Assembly (NCBI RefSeq): GCF_017745275.1
Contig: NZ_JAGHZS010000009.1
Location: 186,001 to 250,000, forward strand
Direction: 5' to 3'
DNA from: Chitinophaga sp.
GTDB lineage: Bacteria; Bacteroidota; Bacteroidia; Chitinophagales; Chitinophagaceae
DNA: 64,000 nucleotides
A model generated the notes under the pieces. It saw nothing but the letters and a program-made list of their open reading frames with translations. It had not been told where the DNA came from and ran no database searches. Position numbers and translations under genes: made by a program. Of this stretch, positions 34,271 through 43,327 are shown in pieces. Positions within the stretch are counted from its first letter, which is position 1; each line of letters opens with the position of its first letter.

Positions 34271-35761
34271 TTATTCAGGTTTCCTGGTTCCAATATATAC
34301 CGGGTTTTGTACCAGTGAAGTATTGCGGGCAATTACATCATCCGGTATCGGCAGTACGTACAAAGGATCGCGTGCTTTAAGCCGGAACACTTGTGTCGTG
34401 GTAAGATCAGGCATATAAATATGTGTGATGGAAGGCATACCATAGCGGCGGAGGTCCATCCAGCGATGGTTTTCTTCCGAAAACAGTTCTCTTCTGCGTT
34501 CGGTACGGCACATCTGTAACAGGGTATCAGCGGGGCGTATGGTCCAGGGTTGGAAAGATGACTTGTCGATCCTGTTCATACGGAGTGTGTTGAGGCTACC
34601 CAGTGCTTTATTGGCAGCACTTGCATCACCGGTGGCTTTGTACTGCTGGATACATGCCTCCGCACGGTTAAGATATGCTTCGGCTGTTCTCCAGGAAATA
34701 CCGTCCTCCGGAACAGAACTTTGAATTCGTCCTTTTTGCCACGAATAATCCGGGGCGAAATAAGGTTTCAGGAATGCAGGTACAGGAAAAAAGAAAATCT
34801 GTGCGCGGAGATCAGTGCTGTCGTAGCAACTGGCCAGGTCGGCTGACACACTATAGGTATTCGCCATGCCTCTTTCGCTATATTCCGACGACCCCGCATA
34901 GGTGAACAGGCTTTCTACATTTTTTGCTCCTGTAACCGGTTTGTTGTCTGGATCCGGTGAGCCTCCCCAGGTATTGAGATCCATGAGCATGGGCTTATAT
35001 GCCAACACGATATCCGCATGTTGAATAACTTTATCCCATTGCTCCATATACAGATAAATTCTGCTGGCGAGCAAATGCGCTGCTACAAAAGAAATGCGGA
35101 ATGGCGATGTGGTAGTCTTATTCTTATCCAACAAAAAGATGGCACTGTCAATATCGCTGGTAATCTGGTTATATACTTCCTTCACCGAGTTCCTGGGTAG
35201 CGGAGCATCAGTAAGATTGGCGGTGATTCTAATGGGAATACCCGGGCTTTTATCTGGTGTGGTAGTAGAATCGTTATATGGTTTTGCATAAAGATTTACG
35301 AGCATAAAGTGATAGAATGCACGCAGGGCATATGCTTCTCCTTTAAACTGCTCTCTCTCTGTTTGTGCGCCGGGGGCATTATCAATGTACTGCAGCACCA
35401 CGTTGGGGCCCAGCAAATAATGATAATACTTTTCCCATGTATTTATTTTTTCTTCGCTAATCCCGGCTGCTATAGACTTTGCAGCAAAGTCCGGCTGCCA
35501 TTGAAAGATGGAACTTCCTGCGAGATTATCAGCAGTACCGGTAGCATTTGCGGGCGACATATAAAACTGAACATCATCATCCAGGAAAGTTCTCCATGTT
35601 TGTAAATCGGCATTCTGAGGGGGATAACCATCTGAATATAATATTTCTCCGTAGTCACTCACCGTTTTAGGAACCAGGTCAGTTTGGGAATATTCCTGCA
35701 GGAATTTTTTGCAGGACATCATGCACAGGGCACCTGTTATAACGAGCAATATTTTTTTCAT
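34271..35761 (-). CDS. SusD/RagB-family lipoprotein (second ECF locus)
   Basis: A 496-residue SusD-like lipoprotein starting at ATG 35761 (MKKILLVITGALCMMSC, lipid Cys17, then KKFLQEY). The frame from 35797 adds twelve residues before the signal and overlaps the SusC end. The core has GEAYALRAFYHFMLVNLYAKPY near residue 150; the C-terminal part shows RTERRRELFSEENHRWMDLRRYG. It follows SusC by 22 nt and forms its outer lid. The presence of protease and thioredoxin genes nearby makes a peptide or protein-derived cargo thinkable, but this is only context. Confidence 0.94.
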   Translation of the reverse strand: MKKILLVITGALCMMSCKKFLQEYSQTDLVPKTVSDYGEILYSDGYPPQNADLQTWRTFLDDDVQFYMSPANATGTADNLAGSSIFQWQPDFAAKSIAAGISEEKINTWEKYYHYLLGPNVVLQYIDNAPGAQTEREQFKGEAYALRAFYHFMLVNLYAKPYNDSTTTPDKSPGIPIRITANLTDAPLPRNSVKEVYNQITSDIDSAIFLLDKNKTTTSPFRISFVAAHLLASRIYLYMEQWDKVIQHADIVLAYKPMLMDLNTWGGSPDPDNKPVTGAKNVESLFTYAGSSEYSERGMANTYSVSADLASCYDSTDLRAQIFFFPVPAFLKPYFAPDYSWQKGRIQSSVPEDGISWRTAEAYLNRAEACIQQYKATGDASAANKALGSLNTLRMNRIDKSSFQPWTIRPADTLLQMCRTERRRELFSEENHRWMDLRRYGMPSITHIYMPDLTTTQVFRLKARDPLYVLPIPDDVIARNTSLVQNPVYIGTRKPE

Positions 35762-35783
35762 GTCAGCAATTTGAATGTTTACA

Positions 35784-38700
35784 TTATAAAGCAGCACTCA
35801 GAGAGAACGCATACGTTCTGGCAAGCGGCAGCGCATTGTACCCGGAATTGAAATCGCTTGCTTCCGGATCTTGTCCATTCAGTTTACGATTGGCAATCAC
35901 GAAAACGTGATTTACGTTAAAGCCCATGGTGAGATTCTTCAGACCTTTCCCCTTCATATACCTGGCAGGAACCGTATAGTTCACCGCCAACATATTGCAA
36001 CGGAGGTAGTTGTTTTTAATTGTTCTTATATCTGAAAGATTATAGGCGGCGTAAGGATTGACGAAAATTGCCGTGGCAGTAGTACTTGTGGAGCTTGTAG
36101 CTACATAGTAAGGTACTGCTGGCCATTCTGTACGGGGAACATCACTCACAATACCCGGGATATTTGTTTTCAGTTCATCGCCTGGTTTGCGCCAGCGGTC
36201 AAAGTAGCTGATCGGGGTATTTGCATAAGGCGAAGGCACTGAGTTATAATCATTCCCCATTACAAATGGGCTGTTTAAACGCTTGGTACTACCCAGGCTG
36301 AGATAGAAGGCGCTGGTTACAGACAGTGATTTGTAGCGGAAAGTGGGTGAAATGTTCAAATACACGTTAGGCTGACTTTGTCCTGAATATACCAGGATAT
36401 CATCGGGATTACTGGTGATTCCTTTCATGTTAAGTTTGCCAAACTGCGGGATACCATTTGTATGACTCAGACCGGTAAACTGGTAAGAATAGAAACCGCT
36501 TACAGGTCTGCCGGGTAAACGCCCGGAGCCATCAAACAAACTGGCCAGGCTAGGTTCGCTCACTGAACTCGCCAGTGTGCTTGTCACCCTGGAAGCTGTT
36601 ACGGTGATGGAGAATTCTGTATTTTTCCTTCTTACCGGTACTATGTTTACAGACAAGTCCCAGCCCTGGCCATCAATTACACCTTTATTTCTGAACATGG
36701 TGCTCCGGCCATATTCGTACGGAATATTTACGTAGTCGAGTAAATCTACCGAGTGTTTGGTAAAAAAGTCGAAACTACTTGTCAGACGGTTATTGAAAAA
36801 ACCAATCTGCGTTCCGATATTCCATTGATAGGTTTTTTCCCACCGGAGATCAGGATAAGGCAATGATTTTATCCGCATGTATGGCAGTTGGGTCCGGCTG
36901 TTGAGCTGTGCATTAGTACTGTAGTTGGCTATCAGGTTGGGCCCCACCGATGTTACGGCATTGCCTTGTGTTCCATAGGAAGTATGGATCTGTAGTGCAC
37001 TAATTCCTTTGGTAGGAAACCATTTCTCCCCGGATACGTTCCATTGCCCGGAAACATCCCAGTTAGGCAAAAATTTTGAGTTGGTATATTGGCCGAAACG
37101 ATTGGTACCATCTGTTCTGATAGTGCCGTATACCGTATAACGACCCGCCATATTGTAACCCGCAGTGGCAAAAACGCCTAACCGGTTATTACGTTGGTCC
37201 AATTCTACCTGGTTGTTGATGAGCCGTCTGCCTACAGGCGAAGCAAAAAAAGTTTTTCCTCTTTCCGGAAAGTATCCTGCCTGTGTATTCGTTGTGCCGT
37301 TGATCCTGGTGGAACTCATTTCGTGATTCAGGCTAACGTTGAACAGGTCGCGGTCATGAAACAAACCAACACTATAATCAATACTATTGGTGATAGACAT
37401 AGTAACGGACCGTTGATTGTTAAACGTCACTACTCCTCCTACAGGCAGCGGGGTAAGTTGGACCGCCAGGTCAGGGGCCGAAGCGGACCAGTCCATGTTC
37501 CATCCCCGCATAAGCGACGCTGCGTATGACTGCTGATCATACCCTACCTCTCCTTCCGAACTGTTAATCACCGCATTGGCGTTGCTACGCAGGGTTAGTC
37601 CTTTGAGCAATTTATAATCTAACTGTACCGACACAGTAGTACCCTGCGTTTTACCATTGTTGAACGTATGCTGCATATCATTCAGCATGTTGAACACCAG
37701 TGGCGGATTAATCACGGGTCTAAGCTCCTGGGTGGATGACCCAAGCCCTTCATTATTCAGCGTCACTCCGCGACTGATAGGGTAGAAGATGTCCGGGCTA
37801 AAAGCACGGTTGGTTTGTATAGCATAAGACATTGGCGAAATAGAAGGATAAAAGCTATTGGCTTCCATGTAGTTTTCACTGAGGGAAACAAATATATTCA
37901 GCTTCTTTCCTACCTGGCTCTGAAGATTAATTAACGCATTGTACTTCTTATTGCCGTCACCTATTGCGCTGGATTTTTGATCCGCATAGCCAAATGAGGC
38001 CCGATAGGTAGTTTTGCCTGCACCACCGCTCATGCTCAGGTTATGTTGCATGCTGAACTGGTTCCGGAACAATACTTTGAACCAATCGGTATTACGTGTT
38101 TCCATTTGGGCCACATTACGATTGAACTGATCTTCTGTGATCTGCCTGGCATACAAAGCACGTAGCTGTCCTTCATAGGAAACGGTTTCTTCGAATCCGC
38201 TATATTGATCTGAGAAAGTAACCCCATCTTCCTCCAACTGCCTGGAAAGTTCCACGCGTTGCTTTGAGTTCATGAGGTGCAACCGGTTATAGTTAGGGCG
38301 TTGTTGAAAGGAAAGGTTTGTATTATAGCTTATCTGCATAGGGCCAGCTTTTCCCGTTTTAGTGGTCACTACAATCACTCCATTCGCCGCACGTGTACCG
38401 TAGATAGAAGTAGCCGCCGCATCTTTCAGAAACGTGATACTTTCCACATCAAATGGGCTCACTCCACTAATGGCGTTCCCCATGATGTCAAAGTTAGATT
38501 GTGCGGCACCGTCAAAGCCGGATTGTGCCGTGCTACCAATCAGGTTATTGAGCAATGCGTTGGAAACATCCACCGGCTCCGGACGGATCACCCCGTCCAC
38601 TACCCATAATGGCGATGCATTACCCAGCAACGTGGACGTTCCCCTGATACGCAGGGTGGGCTTGGCATTCACGCTACCGGAAGTATTCATTACCATCAGT

Positions 38701-39479
38701 CCGGGTACCTTCCCCTGTAACATTTTATCAATAGTAGGCATTCCCGGCTGCATAATTTCCGCGGCTGTCAGTTTGGTAACGGCACCCGTAAATAAACGGG
38801 GATCTATCTTCTGATATCCATTTACAATCACCTCTTTGATCTCCTGCACTACTGAATCCATTTTAAATACCATCTGCCCCATAGATTCCTGGCCTATCCG
38901 GTAGGTGATCGTTTTCATACCCACGCGGGAAAGACTGATCTGCTCACCAAGCCAGGGGATGAGGAAGAAAGTACCATCCGCCTGGGTAACGGTCATCTCT
39001 TTGGAACTAAGACCTTTGATACTTACACCGGACAACGGGTTACCGATATTATCGGTAACCCTGCCCTGAATGACTCTTCCTTCCTTTGTCTTTTTATCTT
39101 TTCTGTCGGGCTCATAAATGATGATACCATCCATTGCCACACTGAACATAAGCCCGGTGTTAGTCAATACCTCTTTGAGTAATGCTTCCAGTGTCACATT
39201 GTCTGCTTTCACCGTCACTGCCGCCTGCCGGGCTACCAACTCAGTATTGTAGGTAAAACGTATTTTTGTTTTTTCACGGATGTCCTTCAATACCTTACTG
39301 AGTGAGGCGTGATTAGCTTCATACGATATTCGTCTCGACAAAATTTCCTGTCCTGAATTATCCTGCGCATGCAAACGGGTTGCTGTATTCAACAACAACA
39401 GCAATAGCAGGAAAGGACCGTACAAGACAAAGCATTTCACATCCCTCTTAATGAAGGATAGCGCGGTTGATTTTCTCAT
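35784..39479 (-). CDS. SusC/RagA-family TonB-dependent transporter with STN domain (second ECF locus)
   Basis: A 1231-residue receptor. A signal peptide (about 1-40, RLHAQ) is followed by an STN domain (about 45-125: ISYEANHASLSKVLKDIREK, ITVKADNVTL type repeat) and a carboxypeptidase-regulatory-like domain (VIQGRVTDNIGNPLSGVSI). The plug follows with IRGTSTLLGNASPLWVVDG and AAATSIYGTRAANGVIVVTT, then a barrel of about 850 residues. The STN domain and upstream FecR and sigma genes mark it as both transporter and signal receiver. It lies 75 nt after FecR and 22 nt before its SusD partner. Confidence 0.95.
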   Translation of the reverse strand: MRKSTALSFIKRDVKCFVLYGPFLLLLLLLNTATRLHAQDNSGQEILSRRISYEANHASLSKVLKDIREKTKIRFTYNTELVARQAAVTVKADNVTLEALLKEVLTNTGLMFSVAMDGIIIYEPDRKDKKTKEGRVIQGRVTDNIGNPLSGVSIKGLSSKEMTVTQADGTFFLIPWLGEQISLSRVGMKTITYRIGQESMGQMVFKMDSVVQEIKEVIVNGYQKIDPRLFTGAVTKLTAAEIMQPGMPTIDKMLQGKVPGLMVMNTSGSVNAKPTLRIRGTSTLLGNASPLWVVDGVIRPEPVDVSNALLNNLIGSTAQSGFDGAAQSNFDIMGNAISGVSPFDVESITFLKDAAATSIYGTRAANGVIVVTTKTGKAGPMQISYNTNLSFQQRPNYNRLHLMNSKQRVELSRQLEEDGVTFSDQYSGFEETVSYEGQLRALYARQITEDQFNRNVAQMETRNTDWFKVLFRNQFSMQHNLSMSGGAGKTTYRASFGYADQKSSAIGDGNKKYNALINLQSQVGKKLNIFVSLSENYMEANSFYPSISPMSYAIQTNRAFSPDIFYPISRGVTLNNEGLGSSTQELRPVINPPLVFNMLNDMQHTFNNGKTQGTTVSVQLDYKLLKGLTLRSNANAVINSSEGEVGYDQQSYAASLMRGWNMDWSASAPDLAVQLTPLPVGGVVTFNNQRSVTMSITNSIDYSVGLFHDRDLFNVSLNHEMSSTRINGTTNTQAGYFPERGKTFFASPVGRRLINNQVELDQRNNRLGVFATAGYNMAGRYTVYGTIRTDGTNRFGQYTNSKFLPNWDVSGQWNVSGEKWFPTKGISALQIHTSYGTQGNAVTSVGPNLIANYSTNAQLNSRTQLPYMRIKSLPYPDLRWEKTYQWNIGTQIGFFNNRLTSSFDFFTKHSVDLLDYVNIPYEYGRSTMFRNKGVIDGQGWDLSVNIVPVRRKNTEFSITVTASRVTSTLASSVSEPSLASLFDGSGRLPGRPVSGFYSYQFTGLSHTNGIPQFGKLNMKGITSNPDDILVYSGQSQPNVYLNISPTFRYKSLSVTSAFYLSLGSTKRLNSPFVMGNDYNSVPSPYANTPISYFDRWRKPGDELKTNIPGIVSDVPRTEWPAVPYYVATSSTSTTATAIFVNPYAAYNLSDIRTIKNNYLRCNMLAVNYTVPARYMKGKGLKNLTMGFNVNHVFVIANRKLNGQDPEASDFNSGYNALPLARTYAFSLSAAL

Positions 39480-39554
39480 TTTGGCTGATATTATAGTTTA
39501 ACCAGGGCAACGGACTGTTGCCTGAAATCTACATGATGGTTGATTTTAAAACGA

Positions 39555-40688
39555 CTATGGCTTATTGTTCTTCATTGTTACATGCACTGTTCTGTCTTCC
39601 ACTTTAAATTGAATATCGTTGCTGCTTCTATTAATCTGAATGAGTACATCCTGTAAATAAACAGGGCTATGCATTCCCAGTGTAAATTGCATTTTCGCGG
39701 CGGCCGGATCGTCGAACACAAAATTGTATTCGTAGTTGCGTGATAATACTTTCGCGATATCGGACATCGGCGCATCATCGAAGAACAGCTCACCATCTTT
39801 CCAGGCGGTAAATGCGCTGGCATCAACGGTATGTTTGCTCAGTGCGCCGTTGTTGTAAACAGATTGTTCCCCGGGCTGCAGCGTTACCTGGTGGTCATTC
39901 ACCGCTACCAGGAGTTTACCGCTGGCAAGGGTAGTGACTACATTCGTTTCATATGTATTGACGTTGAACGTTGTTCCCAGCACTTTCATGGATAGTGCGT
40001 CAACGTGCACAATGAAAGGCTGATGTGAATTTTGGGCTACCTCAAAGTAGGCCTCCCCCGTTACATATACATCCCGTGTACTGCCGTAGAATGTTTCCGC
40101 GTATACCAATGTGGTAGCGGCATTCAGCCACACCTTGGTGCCATCAGATAATTCCAGTCCGTATTGACGTCCACGTGGTACCACCAGGGTATCTAACAGT
40201 GGCGCCACTTCCGGAGCGTTGCCTTTGGGGGCATACGTGATACCAGTAGAATCCGATTCGATCTGGGCGCCGGCTCCCTGCGGAATAGATTGTTTACCGG
40301 TACCCAGGGTAAATACGCCACCGCCACGTTTCAGTAATATATTGCCGGAGGGCAGCGCATTGGCCAGTTCAGCGGGGCGATGCTTACGCCATGGCGCCAG
40401 CATCCAAAGCCCGGCACCAACTGTGAGTACCAGTACTGCCGCTGCTATCAGCCGCCGGATGATTACCATACGACGGATACGACTCCGTTCCTTTGCTGCT
40501 ACAAACCGGTTCCACAGTATATCTTCTGAAAATTTATCCACATGTAACCTTACCTGCATATCCATGGTGGCAGCCAGCATCTCCCGCTCCTCTTTATTAA
40601 GCGTTTCCAGGGAACCGTTGCCATCCAGCACTTCCAGCAGCTTGTCCCAGTCTATCTGTTTATCATCATTGTCATTTGTATGCATCAT
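39555..40688 (-). CDS. FecR-family anti-sigma factor (second ECF locus)
   Basis: A 377-residue anti-sigma protein. An N-terminal sigma-binding segment (about 1-80) precedes a membrane helix (LIAAAVLVLTVGAGLWML, about 84-101). The FecR core has VPRGRQYGLELSDGTKVWLN near 172 and GEAYFEV near 208, and the C-terminal STN-like module ends KVEDRTVHVTMKN. The reading frame starts 17 bp inside the end of the sigma gene, giving coupled translation. A candidate promoter lies within the last codons of the sigma gene, only about 12 nt before this ATG, so some FecR would be made from a nearly leaderless transcript. Confidence 0.94.
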   Translation of the reverse strand: MMHTNDNDDKQIDWDKLLEVLDGNGSLETLNKEEREMLAATMDMQVRLHVDKFSEDILWNRFVAAKERSRIRRMVIIRRLIAAAVLVLTVGAGLWMLAPWRKHRPAELANALPSGNILLKRGGGVFTLGTGKQSIPQGAGAQIESDSTGITYAPKGNAPEVAPLLDTLVVPRGRQYGLELSDGTKVWLNAATTLVYAETFYGSTRDVYVTGEAYFEVAQNSHQPFIVHVDALSMKVLGTTFNVNTYETNVVTTLASGKLLVAVNDHQVTLQPGEQSVYNNGALSKHTVDASAFTAWKDGELFFDDAPMSDIAKVLSRNYEYNFVFDDPAAAKMQFTLGMHSPVYLQDVLIQINRSSNDIQFKVEDRTVHVTMKNNKP

Positions 40689-41283
40689 AACTTGTAATTA
40701 GGACAAACAATTTCGAAAAAAGGGTGAAAGCCGTGATCATTCTTAAAAACAAAACCAGGAAAGAGGCATTCACCATCCACCCACACTCTTTCCGCATAAA
40801 CTGTAAGGCCAGCTTTATCTGTGTTTTCACGGTATTAATAGAAATATCCAACGCCTCAGCGATCTCCTTATATTTTAATCCATCATGGTTACTGAGGAGG
40901 AATATACGACGGCGCTGTTCCGGTAAGCGGTTAATGGCTTCCCACAAGGCGGCATTGCGCCGCTCCTCTTCCGTCCGGTCTTCTTCCGGTGCATATTCCA
41001 TCAACTCTTCGATCAGGCGCGTTTCCATTAACTTTAATTTGCCATTTTTTTTAAGATAGTTGAGTGTAGTATTGCGAATAGCATACGCCGCATAACTGCG
41101 GAAGTCATGCCTGATTTGCAGCACATCCCGTTTCTTCCAATAATTTAGAAAGAAATCCTGCACAATATCCATGGCGATCTCCTCATCCTTCACCATATGA
41201 TACGCTACCGCACACAAATATTTACAATGAAGCCTGAATTGTTCCTCAAAAGAAACGGCTTCGTCCGATCCTGGTTGATGCAT
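40672..41283 (-). CDS. ECF RNA polymerase sigma factor (second ECF locus)
   Basis: A 203-residue ECF sigma factor from ATG 41283 (MHQPGSDEAVS); ATG 41367 would add 28 residues not typical of the family. Region 2 covers about residues 14-85 (AYHMVKDEEIAMDIVQDFFLNYW, RSYAAYAIRNTTLNYLKK). Region 4 covers about 110-170 (LPEQRRRIFLLSNHDGLKYKEIAEALDISINTVKTQI). A hydrophobic tail (FLVLFLRMITAFTLF) ends the protein, and its codons hold the candidate FecR promoter. It heads the second ECF locus, is probably kept inactive by FecR, and seems to have a matching promoter of its own upstream. Confidence 0.93.
   Translation of the reverse strand: MHQPGSDEAVSFEEQFRLHCKYLCAVAYHMVKDEEIAMDIVQDFFLNYWKKRDVLQIRHDFRSYAAYAIRNTTLNYLKKNGKLKLMETRLIEELMEYAPEEDRTEEERRNAALWEAINRLPEQRRRIFLLSNHDGLKYKEIAEALDISINTVKTQIKLALQFMRKECGWMVNASFLVLFLRMITAFTLFSKLFVLITSYDAYK
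40702..40728 (-). promoter_or_regulatory. candidate ECF promoter of FecR gene, inside sigma coding region
   Basis: On the minus strand TTCACCC (40722-40728), 15 nt (T6-CGAAATTGT), then TTGTC (40702-40706) followed by CTAATTAC. It matches the protease-unit motif in both blocks and in spacer length, including the T-tract and CGAA. It lies within the 3' end of the sigma gene. Confidence 0.5.
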
Positions 41284-41413
41284 AATACACTTTGTATCTT
41301 CTTTTCCACGAACAAAGTATTGAAAAATTCCCGAACTATTCCCCCCGATGGTGGCCGTAGCGTTCAAATGATCCTCTTTTTTTCTTCCCTAACCTGTTTC
41401 CTTCTTCTAAAAA

Positions 41414-41441
41414 GACAATAGAAGATAAAAAAACGGGTGAA
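41414..41441 (-). promoter_or_regulatory. candidate ECF promoter of the sigma gene
   Basis: On the minus strand TTCACCC (41435-41441), 16 nt with a T7 run, then TTGTC (41414-41418) followed by TTTTTAG. A second TTCACCC lies 10 bp further upstream (41445-41451). It would give positive autoregulation of the sigma factor, with a leader of about 125 nt to ATG 41283. Confidence 0.45.
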
Positions 41442-41571
41442 GGCGGGTGAAATTTTTTTAAAAAATTTTTACCCGCCCCCAAACCTGCCGGGAAACCGTC
41501 TCTCCGGATTATTTTCTAAAAACCCGACCGTTTTGCCCCGCTCAATCGTCAAAAAGATAAAGCATAGCAAA

Positions 41572-41805
41572 ATGAACAACTTAAAAGACGAAGTAGCCGT
41601 TGTATTTGCGGCGTCCGGAGAAGTAGCCGGCACCGTTGCCCGGGCATTCGCCCAACATGGCGCCAAAGTGTACGTAACTGCACGAAACCTGGATCCAGCA
41701 CCAACAAATCCGGACAAAACAGCGGCCTTCCTGGTTGCTGAAAATGGCAGCCCCTTTAATAGTCATATTATCGGCTTTGATGGCGGTAAAATAAATTTAT
41801 TATAA
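41572..41805 (+). pseudogene. short-chain dehydrogenase relic with internal deletion
   Basis: A 77-codon frame from ATG 41572. Its first half is the N-terminal SDR Rossmann unit (VAVVFAASGEVAGTVARAFA, then KVYVTARNL). The second half reads like the SDR C-terminus (NPDKTAAFLVAENGSPF, then GFDGGKINLL, compare the usual xGxxxxVDGG ending). An intact SDR has about 250 residues, so some 170 internal codons, including the Ser-Tyr-Lys catalytic set, are missing. The Gly-rich motif is also degenerate. The two halves join in frame, which could be a clean deletion. It is almost certainly not an active enzyme. Confidence 0.75.
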
Positions 41806-41842
41806 TATGTTTACAGGATTGCAGCACACCTGCCGCTCCTAT

Positions 41843-41854
41843 TACTGTACAGTA
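41843..41854 (+). promoter_or_regulatory. 12-bp palindrome before the Cys-extended sigma gene
   Basis: TACTGTACAGTA is a perfect 12-bp palindrome ending 13 bp before the ATG of the sigma gene at 41868. It may be an operator for a dimeric repressor acting on this small unit; no regulator next to it suggests itself. Confidence 0.3.
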
Positions 41855-41867
41855 TAAAACGGATCAA

Positions 41868-42725
41868 ATGGAAAAAGAAGACCTCCTTCGCCAGGCCTTA
41901 AATGGCGACATCAATGCCTTTCAAACCCTGTTCGCAACATTTCAACATCCGCTGAAATCATACCTGTACCGGTTACTCACGGATCGCAACAACGTGGAAG
42001 ACCTGATGCATGATACTTTCATCAGGGCATTCGACAAAATATCCACCTTTCAACAGGAATCATCCCTCAAAACCTGGGTATTTAAAATAGCCACCCATCT
42101 TGCCTATGATCATTTGAAAAAAATGAAGAGATGGCCTGCCGATGCACAAGACCAGGGAGCCGCACTGGCAATAGGTTCCATGGATATCCAGCAATCATTT
42201 ATGCTGGTACACCAGAACAGTCCTACCGGCACTTATGAGATGAAAGAACACATCGACTTTTGTTTCACCTGTATCTCAAAAACCCTACCCATAGAAAACC
42301 AGGTGGCACTGATTTTAAAAGACATCTACGATTTTCCGGTTAAAGAAATGTGTCTGATCCTGGATAAAACGGAGGGCGTAGTTAAACATCTGCTAAATGA
42401 TGCCCGCAATACGCTGACCGGCATCTTTGAAAACCGGTGTGCACTGGTGAATAAAAATGGGGTTTGCGACCAGTGCAGTCAACTGAACGGCATATTCAAT
42501 CCCAAACAAAATCAACAGGAAGAACGAATGAAACTGGAGCTGGTAAAGGCCTCCAAAAAATTTAACCGGTCGGAGCTCTTTCACCTGAGAACAATATTAG
42601 TGAAAGCCATTGATCCCCTGCATAGTTCCGGTACAGACCTGCAGGATATTATTATGCGATGTACCCGCACGGCGATCGGCGATGTCAGTGACTTCTTTGA
42701 TGCGCCCGCAGCCAAAACGCATTAA
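41868..42725 (+). CDS. ECF-type sigma factor with Cys-containing C-terminal extension
   Basis: A 285-residue sigma factor, longer than the usual 190. Region 2 is at about 8-80 (LFATFQHPLKSYLYRLL, NNVEDLMHDTFIRAFDKI, LKTWVFKIATHLAYDHLKK). Region 4 is at about 135-190 (LPIENQVALILKDIYDFPVKEMCLILDKTEGVVKHLL). A distinctive tail follows: NRCALVNKNGVCDQCSQLNG near 190-210 holds three Cys, two of them as CDQC, before a helical end of about 70 residues. The Cys cluster could bind zinc or sense redox state. No anti-sigma gene is adjacent. It is followed by the DUF3237 gene, probably in the same transcript. Confidence 0.88.
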   Translation: MEKEDLLRQALNGDINAFQTLFATFQHPLKSYLYRLLTDRNNVEDLMHDTFIRAFDKISTFQQESSLKTWVFKIATHLAYDHLKKMKRWPADAQDQGAALAIGSMDIQQSFMLVHQNSPTGTYEMKEHIDFCFTCISKTLPIENQVALILKDIYDFPVKEMCLILDKTEGVVKHLLNDARNTLTGIFENRCALVNKNGVCDQCSQLNGIFNPKQNQQEERMKLELVKASKKFNRSELFHLRTILVKAIDPLHSSGTDLQDIIMRCTRTAIGDVSDFFDAPAAKTH

Positions 42726-42759
42726 ATCGTTATTTCATCTTACAAAATAAAACCCACAC

Positions 42760-43287
42760 ATGAAAAAAGTATGCTGTCTGATTCTATTTTTGTCTACCTG
42801 TTTTAGTATCCGGATGCAGGCACAGGAACTTAAATCAGCCTTTTTGTTTGACCTGGAACTCAGTCTGAATCCGCCGCAGGTAATTGGTCCTGTATTAACA
42901 GGTACCCGGTTGATTTTCCCCTTCAAGTCCGGTGCTATCAAAGGTGATAACATCAATGGTAAAATTATTGACTGTGGTGGAGAATGGGGACTTAAAGTTG
43001 ATTCCAACACTTTTAAAATGGACGTTCGCGCTACTATTCAAACGGATGACGGCGCCCTGATTTACATTACTTATACCGGCTACAGCTATGCCAGTGGAAA
43101 AAATGCTGCTTTAATGCAGGAGGGAAAAGCCCATGAACTTTCACCCAACGATTATTACTTCAGATCTGTACCTGTATTTGAAACCAGTGCACCCAAATAT
43201 GCATGGCTGAATCATACCGTAGCCGTTGGTGTGGGCCGCTTTCCGGCGCCAGGCAAATTGATCTATCGCATTTACACTATTAAATAA
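42760..43287 (+). CDS. exported DUF3237-domain protein
   Basis: A 175-residue protein with a signal peptide (MKKVCCLILFLSTCFSIRMQAQ, cleaved after AQ) and a DUF3237 domain covering the mature part. Marks are ELSLNPPQVIGPVLTGTRLI, FKSGAIKGDNINGKI and GGEWGLKVDSNTF, then the central TIQTDDGALIYITYTGY. DUF3237 forms a beta-barrel of unknown function; the lone GGDW-like and D-D-G-A motifs are its conserved core. It lies 34 nt after the Cys-extended sigma gene, so it is probably in one operon with it. Most homologues are cytoplasmic; this one has a clear export signal. Confidence 0.87.
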   Translation: MKKVCCLILFLSTCFSIRMQAQELKSAFLFDLELSLNPPQVIGPVLTGTRLIFPFKSGAIKGDNINGKIIDCGGEWGLKVDSNTFKMDVRATIQTDDGALIYITYTGYSYASGKNAALMQEGKAHELSPNDYYFRSVPVFETSAPKYAWLNHTVAVGVGRFPAPGKLIYRIYTIK

Positions 43288-43312
43288 GCAGGAATGATTG
43301 GTTCATTGATAC

Positions 43313-43320
43313 TACCTTTG
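43313..43320 (+). promoter_or_regulatory. -7 element TACCTTTG giving a near-leaderless transcript
   Basis: TACCTTTG is a perfect match to the Bacteroidota -7 consensus TAnnTTTG. It ends 7 nt before the ATG of the YdeI-like gene, so transcription would start at or just before the start codon. No TTG at the ideal -33 distance is seen; one lies 12 nt upstream. Confidence 0.45.
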
Positions 43321-43327
43321 CATAGAT

